DNA of 64,000 nucleotides from contig NC_081198.1 in assembly GCF_902713425.1 (NCBI RefSeq), positions 7,228,492 through 7,292,491 of the forward strand, given 5' to 3'. The position numbers were made by a program, and so were the translations under genes. Origin of the DNA: Acipenser ruthenus. Lineage: Eukaryota > Chordata > Actinopteri > Acipenseriformes > Acipenseridae. The notes under the pieces were generated by a model. It was given only the letters and a program-made list of their open reading frames with translations. It searched no databases and had not been told where the DNA came from. This document shows, piece by piece, positions 1 through 12,800 of the stretch (its first letter is position 1; each line of letters begins with the position of its first letter).

Positions 1-259
1 GGTGTTTGTAGCCAGAAAGATTAAATGCACATGTGGAAGGCTGGTCCGAACATTGCTTTTCGAAGCCTCTATTTAAGGTAGCAGAAGTGATTGTGGTTTT
101 CCTGAGAGGTCAGAGGATTGAGGCGTACTGTAATGAACCCAAAACACATCATAGATTTTATCTAACTTTAGGGTATTAAACTTACAGTATATGGCAACAG
201 CATTGTTTTTGTAAGATAGCTTGGATTTCCATAGGACATTATAGTTTTCAATTCTGAAA

Positions 260-305
<46 letters not shown>

Positions 306-306
<1 letters not shown>

Positions 307-1928
307 CACTACCGGTCAAAAGTTTTAGAACACCTCCATTTTTCCAGTTTTTATTGAAATTTACGCAGTTTAATATCTCACTGTACTCTGAAATTAAAGC
401 ATAGAACAAATAAACAATTGGAGATAAAAAATAAATTATGGAATCGTTTTGTTTAACAAAATTTAATCTAAATTTTTGACTCATCAAAGTAGCCACCTTT
501 TGCAGATATAACAGCCGAACACACTCGTGGCATTCTTTCTACAATGGTAATCAAATATTGTTCGGAAAGTTCTTCCCAACACTGTTGCAGAAGTTCCCAC
601 AAATGTGTTGCACTTGTAGGTTGCTTTGCTTTCACCCTTCTGTCCAGTTCATCCCAAACCAGCTCGATGGGGTTTAAGTCTGGAGACTGTGCTGGCCATT
701 CCATGATTTGAAGCCTACCGTCTTCTTCTTTTCTTCTAAGGTAGTTCTGACATAGCCTGGAGGTATGTTTTGGGTCATTATCTTGCTGTAGGATGAACCC
801 CTGACCAACTAGGCGTATACCAGAGGGTATTGCATGGCGCTGCAAAATGCTGTGGTAGCAGTTTTGGTTCAGGGTGCCACTCACTCTGTGCAAGTCGCCG
901 ACTCTGGATCCAGCAAAAGAGCCCCAGACCATCACGCTTCCTCCTCCATGTTTGACAGTTGGTGTCACACACCGAGGAACCATCCTTTCGCATACTCGAC
1001 GGCATACAAAAACCCTGCGTGATGAACCGAAGATTTCAAATTTTGATTCATCGGTCCATAAGACCTTCTTCCAGTCTTCAGTAGTCCACTGGCGGTGCTT
1101 CATGGCCCAGACAAGCCTCTTTTTCTTATTTTGCCATCTTAGCAATGGCTTTCTTACTGCCACTCGACCTGTCAAACCTGCAGCTCGAAGTCTTCTCTTC
1201 ACAGTTGAAACTGAGACTTGTTTACTTCGACCAGTGTTAAGCTGTGCTTGAAGCTGTTGTCCTTTGAGCCGCCTATCACGCAAGCTGTTGACTCTCAGAA
1301 ACTTGTCTTCTGATTCTTTTGTGGCTTTGGGTCTGCCAGACCTCTTCCTGTCAGAGTTCCCTCCAGTTTCCAAGTGCCTTTTGATGGTGTAGGAAACTGT
1401 ACTCACTGACACCTTGGCTTTCTTTGCAATTTCTCTAAAGGAAAGACCTACACTTTTAAGGGTTATAATGGTCTGTCTGTCTTCCTTTGTTAATTGCCTT
1501 TTTCTCGCCATTATGAGAGCAATATACTACTTCCTGCAGTACAATACTGTCCAAATAATGCTTAAGAGGGTGTAGTAACAGTCTGTTCCAACACTGCTTT
1601 TATACAGACAGAGGGTTTGTAAGTAATCAACAAAAGTTGGGACACCTGTAGGAATTGTTAGCATCAACTTTCAAGGCTTAATTTACTTCCATTGCTGCAG
1701 AACAGCTGTAAGTTGTTAACCAATTACTTGTTCCCTGAAAAAGGACTTTTTGTATAACTCTGAAATGTACATTATTTTTCAGTTTTTGGTAACCTAAACT
1801 TTTTTTTTTTAACCTCTGGCAGTTTACCGCTTACCTTTGTACCATTTCAGGTTATTCACTGGACTTGAACTGCTTAAATTTCCATAAAAACTGGGAAAAT
1901 GGGGGTGTTCTAAAACTTTTGACTGGTA

Positions 1929-1932
<4 letters not shown>
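306..1932 (-). mobile_element. Tc1/mariner-type DNA transposon, DD38E, apparently full length
   Basis: About 1.63 kb. Terminal inverted repeats are visible: the left end starts ACACTACCGGTCAAAAGTTT and the right end is its near-perfect complement finishing at 1932, with similarity running about 60 bp inward. Both ends abut (TG)n(TA)n sequence, consistent with insertion at a TA. The only long ORF is the transposase on the minus strand. Intact ORF and well-matched ends suggest recent insertion. Confidence 0.9.
468..1511 (-). CDS. Tc1-type transposase, 347 aa, intact, DD38E
   Basis: Cut-and-paste transposase. Residues 1-50 (MARKRQLTKEDRQTIITLKS on) form the first helix-turn-helix, followed by a basic GRP hook (KRSGRPKAT) and a second DNA-binding subdomain. 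The catalytic D's lie in WTDESKFEIFG and QQDNDPKHTS and the E in [12 protein letters not shown] count 38 residues between the second D and the E, the spacing of the DD38E (Intruder) branch rather than the 34 of classical Tc1. Length is normal for Tc1-like transposases and there is no internal stop. Start chosen at the first Met, directly upstream of the basic MARKRQ. Confidence 0.95.
   Translation of the reverse strand: MARKRQLTKEDRQTIITLKSVGLSFREIAKKAKVSVSTVSYTIKRHLETGGNSDRKRSGRPKATKESEDKFLRVNSLRDRRLKGQQLQAQLNTGRSKQVSVSTVKRRLRAAGLTGRVAVRKPLLRWQNKKKRLVWAMKHRQWTTEDWKKVLWTDESKFEIFGSSRRVFVCRRVCERMVPRCVTPTVKHGGGSVMVWGSFAGSRVGDLHRVSGTLNQNCYHSILQRHAIPSGIRLVGQGFILQQDNDPKHTSRLCQNYLRRKEEDGRLQIMEWPAQSPDLNPIELVWDELDRRVKAKQPTSATHLWELLQQCWEELSEQYLITIVERMPRVCSAVISAKGGYFDESKI

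Positions 1933-1999
<67 letters not shown>
1931..1999. repeat. (TG)n(TA)n microsatellite
   Basis: A short GT run followed by about 60 bp of pure AT dinucleotide, lying directly between the DD38E element and the Tc1 relic. Confidence 0.95.
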
Positions 2000-2000
<1 letters not shown>

Positions 2001-2575
2001 TGCTGCGCAAAAGTCTTGGACATGTTGCATTGTTCTACTCTGATGCATTTTGAGCATACAAAATTTACTCAAAGCCTCCACTAGTGTTTTCTACTATTAT
2101 AACAACCTTGACTTGCATAAAGAAGGAAAAACATTGAGTGAAATAGCTCGCATCACTCGATATTCAAGCGTGGTATCCGAAGCATAATCAACAAGTACAG
2201 AGAAACATCATCTGTAATTGACAAGCCCAGGACTGGAAGACCCAAAAAGCTGTCTAACAAGGATGAGCAATACTTGAGGATAATATCCTTAAGGAATAGA
2301 AAGAAGACAAGCATTGAATTGACAACAGAACTGGCAGAAGGTGTCATTGTCCATCCATCAACAGTCCAAAGCACCTTTGACCATTGTTCCACAGTCCAAT
2401 TTCTGTGTTCTTGTGCCTATTTTAGCCTTTTAGTCTTGTTCCCCTTTCTTAACAGGGGTTTTCTTACTGCAACACATCTTTTAAGTCCTGATTTCAAGAG
2501 TGACCTTCGTACTTTTGATTTGATGGACAGCGACCTGCTGTAGGAGTGTTATAACCGAGAGTCTTATAGCAAGGG
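2000..2575 (+). mobile_element. Tc1-type transposon relic with internal inversion
   Basis: The left part is in + orientation: 2240-2365 encodes GRPKKLSNKDEQYLRIISLR... and ELAEGVIVHPSTVQ, the DNA-binding half of a Tc1 transposase. From about 2375 the strand switches: 2375-2530 read on the minus strand gives the next part of the same protein ([20 protein letters not shown], then AQEHRNWTVEQW). The catalytic core is missing. This is a deleted, internally inverted copy, not a gene. Confidence 0.8.
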
Positions 2576-2580
2576 AGCAC

Positions 2581-2707
<127 letters not shown>

Positions 2708-3805
2708 GTTCATGTTTTGTGCTTACAGTAAAAAGGTGAAATAAATACTTGCAGAATGATCCGTTTTGAAGTACTTAAGTCATTTTAATTAATTAGTATT
2801 TCTAAACAATAAGTAATCAAATTACTTGGCTTCATTCGTTCTAAAATAAAGTTCCAATTAAAGCAGTTTTCAGTAGTTATTTATAATTTGTAGTAATAAA
2901 TAGGGATTTTCAAGTCAGGTTATAAATAAAAAATAGTTACGAAGTAATTTTATTAAACCGTATTCAGCAACGACACGATTGTGGTGCTCACTTAAGTGCG
3001 TACTCTTAATGAGAAAAAAACCCTAACTTGGCACACTTAAGTGAGCACTAACACTCAAGGGTTGCTTTAAGTAGAACCATCAGGGATCCCATGACCAATC
3101 ATTCATATTGCAATCTCCAATTTAACCTTTACCTCACAACGTGTTGCATTTGTACTTTGTGACAATTGGCTGACATTCATGGGAGCATGCAATACAGTAC
3201 TGGTAACTGCAGTAAGGTTATAAGAATATGGGTTATTCAGCCGAATGTTTTCAGATGGGTCTTATCAATGACAAGTGTGACAGGATATTAGGAAGGAAGC
3301 TTCAAAAGGCTCCTTTCACAACTACGGGGTTTAAAGCCTTTCCATAATCACACGTTTTATATTCTCAGCTGATTTCAATACGACATATCCTTTTTTAATA
3401 CAGAAATCACAGCATTCCTTATTTATTTAAAATGAATTTAATGATAAAGTCAAAGGAATTTAATGATAACAACTCTGAGGCATATACATGTCATGGTTGT
3501 TTTTGAGAATGATTAACCCCCTCCTTACTAAAGTATATCTGCTACATTATAATTTGATTTAACCCTCGGAAGTTTGTTCAATATTTTTTCCACTTCATTT
3601 CCTTTCTTGTGTTTTTTCAATCTGTATGCAGACTTTACTGAGCATCAAAGAATGCCTCAATGAATACTGATATATTAGGAGATTCCAAATTTAAGAGATT
3701 AATTTACTATAGCACAGTTTCTCATTTACTTAAAGGGTTCTTGTATAACATGGCGCTGTTTAAGAAATTCAAATTGGATGGCACAGCACATTATGATCAT
3801 AAAAG

Positions 3806-3808
<3 letters not shown>

Positions 3809-3867
<59 letters not shown>

Positions 3868-3949
3868 TTAATTTATTTTCAACCCTATATGTATTGGGGT
3901 TTCTTTATACATTTTTGTTTATTTGTGTTTTTTTTGTGTTTTTATTTAT

Positions 3950-3987
<38 letters not shown>
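3809..3987. repeat. Two (TA)n tracts in glis1 intron
   Basis: AT dinucleotide runs at 3809-3865 and 3951-3987, separated by about 85 bp of T-rich sequence. No transposon end is recognisable beside them. Confidence 0.9.
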
Positions 3988-3998
<11 letters not shown>

Positions 3999-6900
3999 CA
4001 TTGCCCCTTTTCACTCTGTTTGGATTGTATGGCAGAAGCCTGTGAATTGTAGAAATAGGACTGTGTTGGCCATTGCTAGCAAAGACAAAATAATACATTT
4101 CAATTATAAATGTATAGTTTTGACAAACATATTTTCATGACTGGAAAAGACTTTGTCATATTTAATTTATTATATTTCTAAATTCAGCAACAGTGCTTGT
4201 TTAATGGTTATGGATGGCAAAACAAACGTAAATGACTAATTTCACTGTATTTAACAGTCAAAGTTAAGTGTTTTTGAACAGATTTCTCCATCATAAACAG
4301 TATCCCTGAGGTAAACAGTATGTACAATGTCTTACAATTAACCAGTTTTACATATTTACATAATATTATTCCAACAAAAAGCATATTGAAATGGGATAGA
4401 AGACATTTTAAAGATCAGACATAAGATTTCCTAGTGATGGTATAAAATCCTTTGGTATGAATGTTTTTTTGTTTTTTTTTAATATCAGATGCTTGACTGA
4501 GATGTCAGCAGCCAATATGACCTGCACTTTCCTCAGTGCTATATAATAAAGGCCAGTTTCTTTGAATGATCATGTGGCTGCACAGGATATTAATGAGCTT
4601 TTTTAGTGGTACACTGGTCCTATTTAAATACAGGACTGTGAAGGATTCTTTTTCACTCATAACTCATGTCCAATGAAAAAATGAGTGTCTGATTCTGAAC
4701 GGGGCTGGTTGTCTGATCATGGCTTGTGATCCACAGACAGTCATAGAAATGTTTACAAAAGGCATGAATCCAGTCAAAATCAACCTATTTCAATGTACCA
4801 TGAAAAGCTTTTAAAATAATATGATTATTATTATTTACTATAATTCAGTTTACTTTCAAAAATAATTACAAGGCCATGGAAAACGGAATTAAAGCAATTA
4901 GTGTAATTTAGCTTTAAACTGTTTTTATTAATAATATCTAAGCAAAAAAAGAATAATAATTGACGTTACCATGCAGTGTCCATTAAATGGTATGTCAGAT
5001 GTTATTAAATAGTACATGCAAATAAATCCACACGTTTATCATTCAAATATCCGACAGAGTGAAGCATTTCATACACTCAAGACAAGTAACTGTTCATTGT
5101 ATCCATAACCAGTTTCTTTTTTAGTTTATTTTAATAGTTATTTTACTCTTTTAATAGGTAATAAACACAGAAAGTCATGGGGAGCCGGTGCCTATAGCTG
5201 GATTTACAGTGCTTGTGTTATGGTTGCACAATGTGTAGCTGTGAACGCATTGGCTTGTAAATCTGCTGTGAAGCAAACTGACATCTCGTCCAGCAAAATA
5301 TATTTATGTTTAGTCTGTCGTGCGTTTGCCCACTGAAACCAAAGGCAACATTTTTTATTTTTTTTGTAAATATATTTTCAATTAAAACTGCCCTTCAAAG
5401 CTATTCCCCTAAGCTGTTTTTATAGATATGTTGCAAACTTCAAGGATATCATTTTGTGCAAGTGAATAAAATACTGAATCAACTTACCGGAATATAAATT
5501 GCTGTTACAATCCTATTTTTTTTTTTTTTACTTGGTAGTAAAGGGATGCTGGTTCTTGCTTATACAGCCTGGAATAAAATAGTTTTAAATTATAGATAGT
5601 TGTTTTACCCACTATGTATTAAAAGAAATGGTACTTTGAAAATGTGTTTTGAAAACCACCAACCTAATATATCATTAGGTAACTGCCAGTGTACATTTAG
5701 GAAACCAAATGTATAAGGGAAATTGGAAAACTACATGAACAGACCTCTTGGCAGCAACACATTTAGACTAATAGCAGGCTTTACATGATTAACACAGCTT
5801 GCTCAGTGGGGTCATACATTTTTTACTTGGCTTCATATTAAGTTTAAGGAAAATTATAAAACAGTAATTGTGTAATCTATCTTGAAATACACACAATTAC
5901 TTTTCTGTTTATTCTCATGAAATGTTCATTTATTCCATGTTTTTTATTTAACTGGGTGCATGCGTTGCTAATGTTTTTAATTCAACATGGTAGCTAAGCT
6001 GTAGATCAGTATGGGACCACTCAAGTTTTGAAGTCATTCGAGTTTCCTTGTTTTAACCCCTTAACCTCCAAAAATACAGAAAACGAGCCAGACTTATTAG
6101 AAATAGGCAAGTAACCCGATATTAATATATAGAGAATGAATTTGTTGCAGCAAAACACTTGAGAATTGTGATTCAGAGGCAAAAAAACCAAAAGGAGAGC
6201 TGACGCCAAGGACAGGGTTCGCTGCAGAAGCTAAAAAGATCACCTGGAATCTTAATCGGTGTGCTTTCAGCTGAATGTGTCTCTCTCCTGATCCCATGAT
6301 CAAGAGAAGTGGAGGATCAAGATCATGTAACAGAAGTCATTGCACAGTAAGGACTGTGTGTGCAGCTGTGGGCTAAGTAAGTCATTGCTACACAACAGCA
6401 ATCTGGTTACATATATATGTATTGATTTGAGCACAGAAAGGTCACCACCAACCTACCTACACTGCTGCTTGATTGTATGTGACGATCACCACCTACCCCG
6501 TATTGTACACTTTTAAACACAAAAACTTGAAGATGTGGTACGACATACAGTACTCTTGTTACGCATAAGAATGATTTTACTTGGTGATTGATATGCTGGA
6601 GGGAAATAAAAGCATGATTTTAATAAATAGATGAGTGAATAAGTAAATACAAATAGTTCATGTTACAGTATGATTTCTTAGATCTCTATATCAGAGAGTT
6701 AGTTTTAGGTATTTACTACTACTAATTGAAACGTGAATATTTTAAAAATGAATGGGTCATGCTTAAAATGGAAAGTCATCCCTTTCTTCCACTTTGACGC
6801 CCATTCGTTTCTTATATATGACTGTATACTTGTGTCCTATATTGAATATGGAAAGAAAATGTAGACACTTTATTACATTTGCCTCTGTTGCGCATCATAT

Positions 6901-7690
6901 TCTTCTCCCCACGCTGCTGGAATACATGAAATAAAATGCAGATCCGCAGACTTTCAAGGTTTTCTTTACACCTTAACCCTTGGACACAATTATCCTTTGA
7001 CTGCAAAATCAGTTTGTGGGTTTCACATTTCAGACTTGCTGTTTATTACCTTTTAATTCTTATTCACGCTGAGAATTATCAGCATAACATTGATTTGAGC
7101 TGTATTTCCTGTAGTAAAGCCAGGTTCAATATGGTCTTCAATAAGGGTCCAGTTATGGGTTATTTTATAGTTTCACAGTATATCATTCTAATAGTACTTT
7201 TACTAAGTTTGTGATATCTACATCATTGTATTGCACCCTGAGAGGGAGTCTTGTGTACAGCATCTATAGGCTTCTGTTCAAAGTGTGGGGCTGCTTATTT
7301 GTATAAATCCCCACACAACAAGTTGAGCAACATCTTAAAAAATGACATTTCAGGAATTGCTTTGAAACTGTAGTATGTTTTAAAAATGATTTAAAACATC
7401 TTAGGTCATCCCCCAGTGTTTTTTCTTTTTTAATTTTCTAGAAGTTGATGGAGCAAATTTACAACAAAATGAAGCTAATTCAATTTCTGCCAATCCACAC
7501 CCCCCTGTCACTGGCGTTAGTTTAAATTAATGGTGCAGAATCAATCTTCTACCCATGACTGAGTGCAGCTGTTGAACGTCTGGTGATTTATGATAGGACC
7601 AACATCGGTTTACACTGCGTTCATTGTGACTGCAGCAGCTTTATTGAATATTCCTCTTCACTAATATTTCTTTTTTTATTTTGATTGCAG

Positions 7691-7852
7691 TTTGAAGGAT
7701 GCAACAAGGCATTTTCTCGGCTCGAAAACCTTAAGATCCACCTGCGGAGTCATACGGGAGAGAAGCCCTACCTCTGCCAGCACCCAGGCTGCCAGAAAGC
7801 TTTCAGCAACTCGAGTGACCGGGCGAAGCACCAACGCACACACCTGGACACT
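7691..7852 (+). CDS. glis1: glis1 exon: end of zinc finger 3 and zinc finger 4
   Basis: Acceptor ttgattgcag, donor gtaagc, exactly 54 codons, phase 0 at both ends. It encodes [20 protein letters not shown], the TGEKPY linker, then C-x4-C-x12-H-x4-H of finger 4 (CQHPGC...HQRTH). The first cysteine of finger 3 must come from the upstream exon outside the window. Confidence 0.95.
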
Positions 7853-9814
7853 GTAAGCACATGGAAACTTAGCTCACAGTCTTGTAAAGCCACCTCTGAA
7901 GTGTGCGCTTGTTAGGTACTTGTTAATTGTGTCCTTTGCAAGTTCATCACATAGGCCAGACTAACCGCTAAACTGTGCTTTAAAGCTGCTTTGTATGGTT
8001 TCCAAGATTGATGAGGCACTAAGATATTTTAAGGGTCTGTATTTACACCCATAATGACAAAGCAGCCACACTGAAAGCAGATTAACACATGTAAAGTCAC
8101 GCTGCGTTATGTTATACTTCTATAAACTGTCATTGTCTAATTACACATCTAGTTAAAAAGGGACTACTCCGCCATATTCCACTTAAATAAGCAGCCTTAC
8201 CAAGCGTTCAACACCTTTTATTTCAATGGGCCCTATTCACAAGGCTTAAACTTGTTGGTAATTAAAGCCAAGCAGCAGGCATTACTTTGCCTCATTACTT
8301 TGCCATCTTGGTTACAAGTAACAGTATGCTAGCTGAGAAAAGACTGTGGTCTGGTTGATCACATTTCAGTTCTGGGCTTTACGACAGCAATACTGACACC
8401 CAATAATAAAGCTTATATGAATGTGGATCTGAGACCTCTTTTACTTCTGTTTTGCTGAATGTTCATGGGGCAGAACCCTTTGGCTTTAATGATATATATT
8501 TTCTTTACACAGCAAAACTTTTTTTTTTTCTTCTATTTGAGACAGCCCAGCATTAAGGAATGCATAATGTAATTTATGCTAAGAAAAACAAACAAATCCA
8601 AGAAGTTAGTCAGTCACTTTTTCCAAACCCAAGAACTGCCAGAATAACAATGTCTTTATTTACAGAGAAGTCAAAATGAGGAATTCAAGCCTATTAAAGC
8701 TGCAGTATCCACTTTCACTTTAATGACCACTAGTTTAAAAAAAAAAAAAAAAAAATCATAATTTTAGTGCTACCAGCTTTATTGTGTTGTTGAGTATTAC
8801 TTGAATTCCAAACTCGAATGTTTATTCTAATTAAGATTCTCACCATGGCTCATTTTTGAGAATTGTCTTGAAGGCTAATTCAACCTGAAGTAGAATCCTG
8901 TACTGGGTTGCTATATTAAACAGGCAATGTAAGGACCAGGTCATACAGCTACTCTTATAACACACCTGGTAGAATCTTCATTTAGAGGCAGGAGCTTGTG
9001 AGTTCAAATCTGCTTGCAGTCGTTCACAGATCAATACTCTACGTCTAGTTACGTACTTCTTGAACAATTATAATGAGATGCACAGTACATATTCCTACAA
9101 AGTTAATCTGTCTTTTTTTCTTTCTTTGTTTCTTTCTTTTCTTGTTCTTCTCTTCTGCCTGTGAATGTTCAGCTGCAAGGTATAGTATTGGCTTTCGCTG
9201 TCTTTTAAAATCCTGTTAAAGCTCAGTTTTTACTAATTAAGGATAACTTATGTAGTAGAGCCCTGATCTGAAGGCATTAACCTTCTGGTGGTTGACCCTG
9301 TAATGTCTGAAAATCAAGTTTTTTTTGAGATTAGAAACTTATAAACAGTGCCTTTTTTATTGTTATTTCAAACATTTGAAATTACATACTTTTTCCCCTT
9401 TTTTAAATGGTTTTGCTTTCCTTCCATTTCACTTTTTTTTTTTTTTTTTTAAGCTGTCTGAATGTTCTGAGGTCATCTGCTGTGTGGTATTGCCTTGCAG
9501 TAGGACTTCTTGATTGGTAGATGAAAGTTCTGTGTGGTATTGCCTTGCAGTAGGACTTCTTGATTGGTAGATGAAAGTTCTGTGTGGCATTGCCTTGCAG
9601 TAGGACTTCTTGATTGGTAGATGAAAGTTCTGTGTGGCATTGCCTTACAGTAGGACTTCTTGATTGGTAAATGAAAATTCTGTGTGTCATTGCCTTGCAG
9701 TAGGACTTCTTGATTGGTAGATGAAAGTTCTGTGTGGCATTGCCTTGCAGTAGGACTTCTTTATTGGTAGATGAAAGTTCTGTGGTTTCTAATATTTGCT
9801 ATTGCCTGTTCTTG

Positions 9815-9891
<77 letters not shown>

Positions 9892-12800
9892 ACTAGTGTA
9901 GTGTTGTTCATGTCATCCAATATAACACATGTATAGATGCATTGGTGTTTGTGTATACCAGAACATTAAACTAAATGTGTTGCCAAAAAGGCTTGAGAGC
10001 AGGAAAATATTCTGTTTTACTTTTAAGTGGACCCTTACATACACTCTTTATCCCCAAGCTTGTGTCTCACATTAACACGTCTCACATTAGCCCTGTATTG
10101 CTTGTATATTATAAATGATCTATTGGTTAGGCGCACATATTAATTATTTGCAGCTTGAGTCAAGGTGCATATGTAGTAACTACTCTTAGCTTGGGGAAGC
10201 ACACCAGGAGTAGTGCTGTCACTAACATTATGTACAGCTGGGCCATTGCCAACAACCCTATACACTAGAGAAGAGAGACCTGTCAGCTGTGTGAACTCTT
10301 TGCAATCTCTTTTTTTTCCCCCATTTGTAAAGTAGTCCCTTCCTATTAGATATCAAAGGAAATCACAGTACTACGGTGTATTTAATACAGAAAAGTGAGA
10401 GGCTATAGGAATTATTTTCTTACATATTTCTCTCTTTTATTTTTTAAACACGTGTACAGAAACCATATGCTTGTCAGATCCCAGGCTGCACCAAACGCTA
10501 CACAGATCCAAGCTCTCTCCGAAAACACGTGAAAGCTCACTCTGCCAAAGACCAGCAGGTGCGTAAGAAGGTAAGACATCTGTCAAATCTGTGGCAGCCT
10601 GCAAAACACTGTTTATATGTTTTACTTCTAAATACTGCATTGTGGTATAAACAAGAGGTGTATATGGGGTTAAGCGGATGTCGGCAGGGTAGTTGGTTGT
10701 AGGTTTATTTTATTGCAGGCCAGTGACTTTGACAATATCTTGGCACGAGCCAAAATAAGCAAGTCTTTCTCTTCACTACACGTAACGTAGCATCGTAAAA
10801 GAATCCTGCGACTGGGTAACAATGAAAAGATTATGTTGGAATAAATTGTAAAGGACATCAAAAGTCAACTTTCTGCACAGTCACAGAATGGAACTTACAG
10901 TTGCTATGGAGATCTAACTCAGCGTTGTAATGTAGACCAGTCCTATGTGGTCTATAGAGTCAAAGGCTTTGACTTGAATTTAACAATCTGGAGCTGGATT
11001 AGTAGCTAGACTCCTGGGTGAAAGGAAACACCCTCTGTTCCCGCCAGAAAAAAAACTAAACATGAAAATACAACAGCGATAAACACAAATGACCTCAGGA
11101 AAATGTACAGTAATGTGCCTTCAATGTTAGATAAAGGCCAACTTTGTATATTTACAGCATGCTTGTGGTTCTTTAAGCTGGTGCTAATTTTTAAAAAGCA
11201 ACATCTGTAGGTAATTGGCACACATGTCCATATTCATACAACACTCATTTCATGATTATTTTAACAGGGCTTTAATCTGATGGCAGATTGATTTACAGTC
11301 ATGTAAATACCTTATTTTAACATTGCACTGCAGCGTCTTTGCTGTTAGGAATAGCAGCATGGTACAATCAGTTTTGTTATGAGAGCGCAGCAATTCGCAA
11401 ATGACAAATGCTTGGCTGAAGCTGCTGAATTTTAAATTGAAAATTGAGGAAGTTGGTTTTGTTAATCCCCATTTCCTCATGTTTTTAATAAAGTGGGTGC
11501 CTGTGGTTCACAATCATGCCTCTCATGAAGTAATCCCCTCTGAAGTATAAAGGCTAAATGTCACAATGAATTGTTACATTTTTATTAAAGAATTTTGTTG
11601 GTTCCGGACCAGTCTACACATACTGTTGCTTTTTTCTTTTCTGACTTATTAGAAAAAACATAAATGTACATGAATGTCATGGAAAGCTAATACATAAATC
11701 CCTAATCTAGAAACAGGAGGCAACTGCCTGCCCTATAAAAACATTCAAATTGAAAATAGTATAGAACAGTAAAAAAGTAAACTGGCTGGGCCAATATAGT
11801 CTATTTTCTCAAGTCGTTCTCAAGCAAAAAGCAGATTGGGCTGTGGGGCAATTAGGCAGACGTCCCTAATGTGATCATTTCTATGACCTGTGCAAGGTGA
11901 CCATTGTTAAACAATCGGTTGTTTTACACCAAAGACCGATTCAATGCCCACTGTACTGGAAACAGAGCTTGAATCTAAATGCTGCAGTAGATTCCATCGT
12001 TATACAATGCTTTACCTTTTTTTACCTCACCCCATGATTTCACTGTTTTTCTGTCTCATTAAGGGTTAGACACACCCGTGAACATTTTTAAAAAATGAAT
12101 TCACTTGTATGGAGTACGGAGAGAGCAGGGTAGTGGAGATAGGGAGATTTATTCCTAAAATGTATTAAGTTATAGCTGACAACTCATAAATTCACTTCGA
12201 AGTATAGTGTAGTATGACAGTATAATACAGTTGAAGCTGTAGTCCTGTAATGGAACCTCACATTTATCCCATTTATTTCCCTCCTGTTTGTTACTGGCAA
12301 AGATTACAACTGCTAATCTTTTTGATTGACAGTTGTGAGGTTTGCCAGTGAAAAGGGATGGTTTTTATAAAGGATAAGTAGCCTTATCCAAACCCCTTAT
12401 GATATCTTTACTAGATTTGGGTTAACAATAGTAACACGTTATCGTGATGGCATGATCTCAGCACGCACATTTCCAAGAATTATATTCCTTTCACCACAAA
12501 GACTTCTGTCAGAATTCCTCTTTCATTTGTCACTCAAACTCACTGGATTTTTCAACCGCTCTTGTGGTTGCTAGTCAGCCGTACTTTAGGGCAATTAAAA
12601 GAGAAAAGTGTAGAAAACTGAAGCAGATCACACTTCTCATTGGTGGGATGTGGGTGATGTTTCTGGAGTGTGGTGAAGGCTGGGCATAAATTAACATTTC
12701 CTGAGTGCCATTACCAAGCAAGGCCTGTGACACCGGCAATGGGCAGACATGTTCTAAATGGTTTATTTGAACCAACTCTACCTTCATCCAGGCCCTATAG

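Larger units (their letters stand above)
7853..10459 (+). other. glis1 intron between finger 4 and finger 5 exons
   Basis: Non-coding. A poly(A) run lies at about 8737-8755. The minisatellite at 9481-9780 and the ATT microsatellite at 9817-9889 are the only structured parts; the rest is ordinary AT-rich intron sequence. Confidence 0.7.

Noticed and set aside
9403-9690. 95-aa ORF across the minisatellite
   Set aside because: Purely a translation of the 50-bp repeat, whose length is not a multiple of three; no biological frame.
9481-9780. Possible CRISPR-like array
   Set aside because: Repeats are contiguous 50-bp units without variable spacers, in a vertebrate intron. Ordinary minisatellite.
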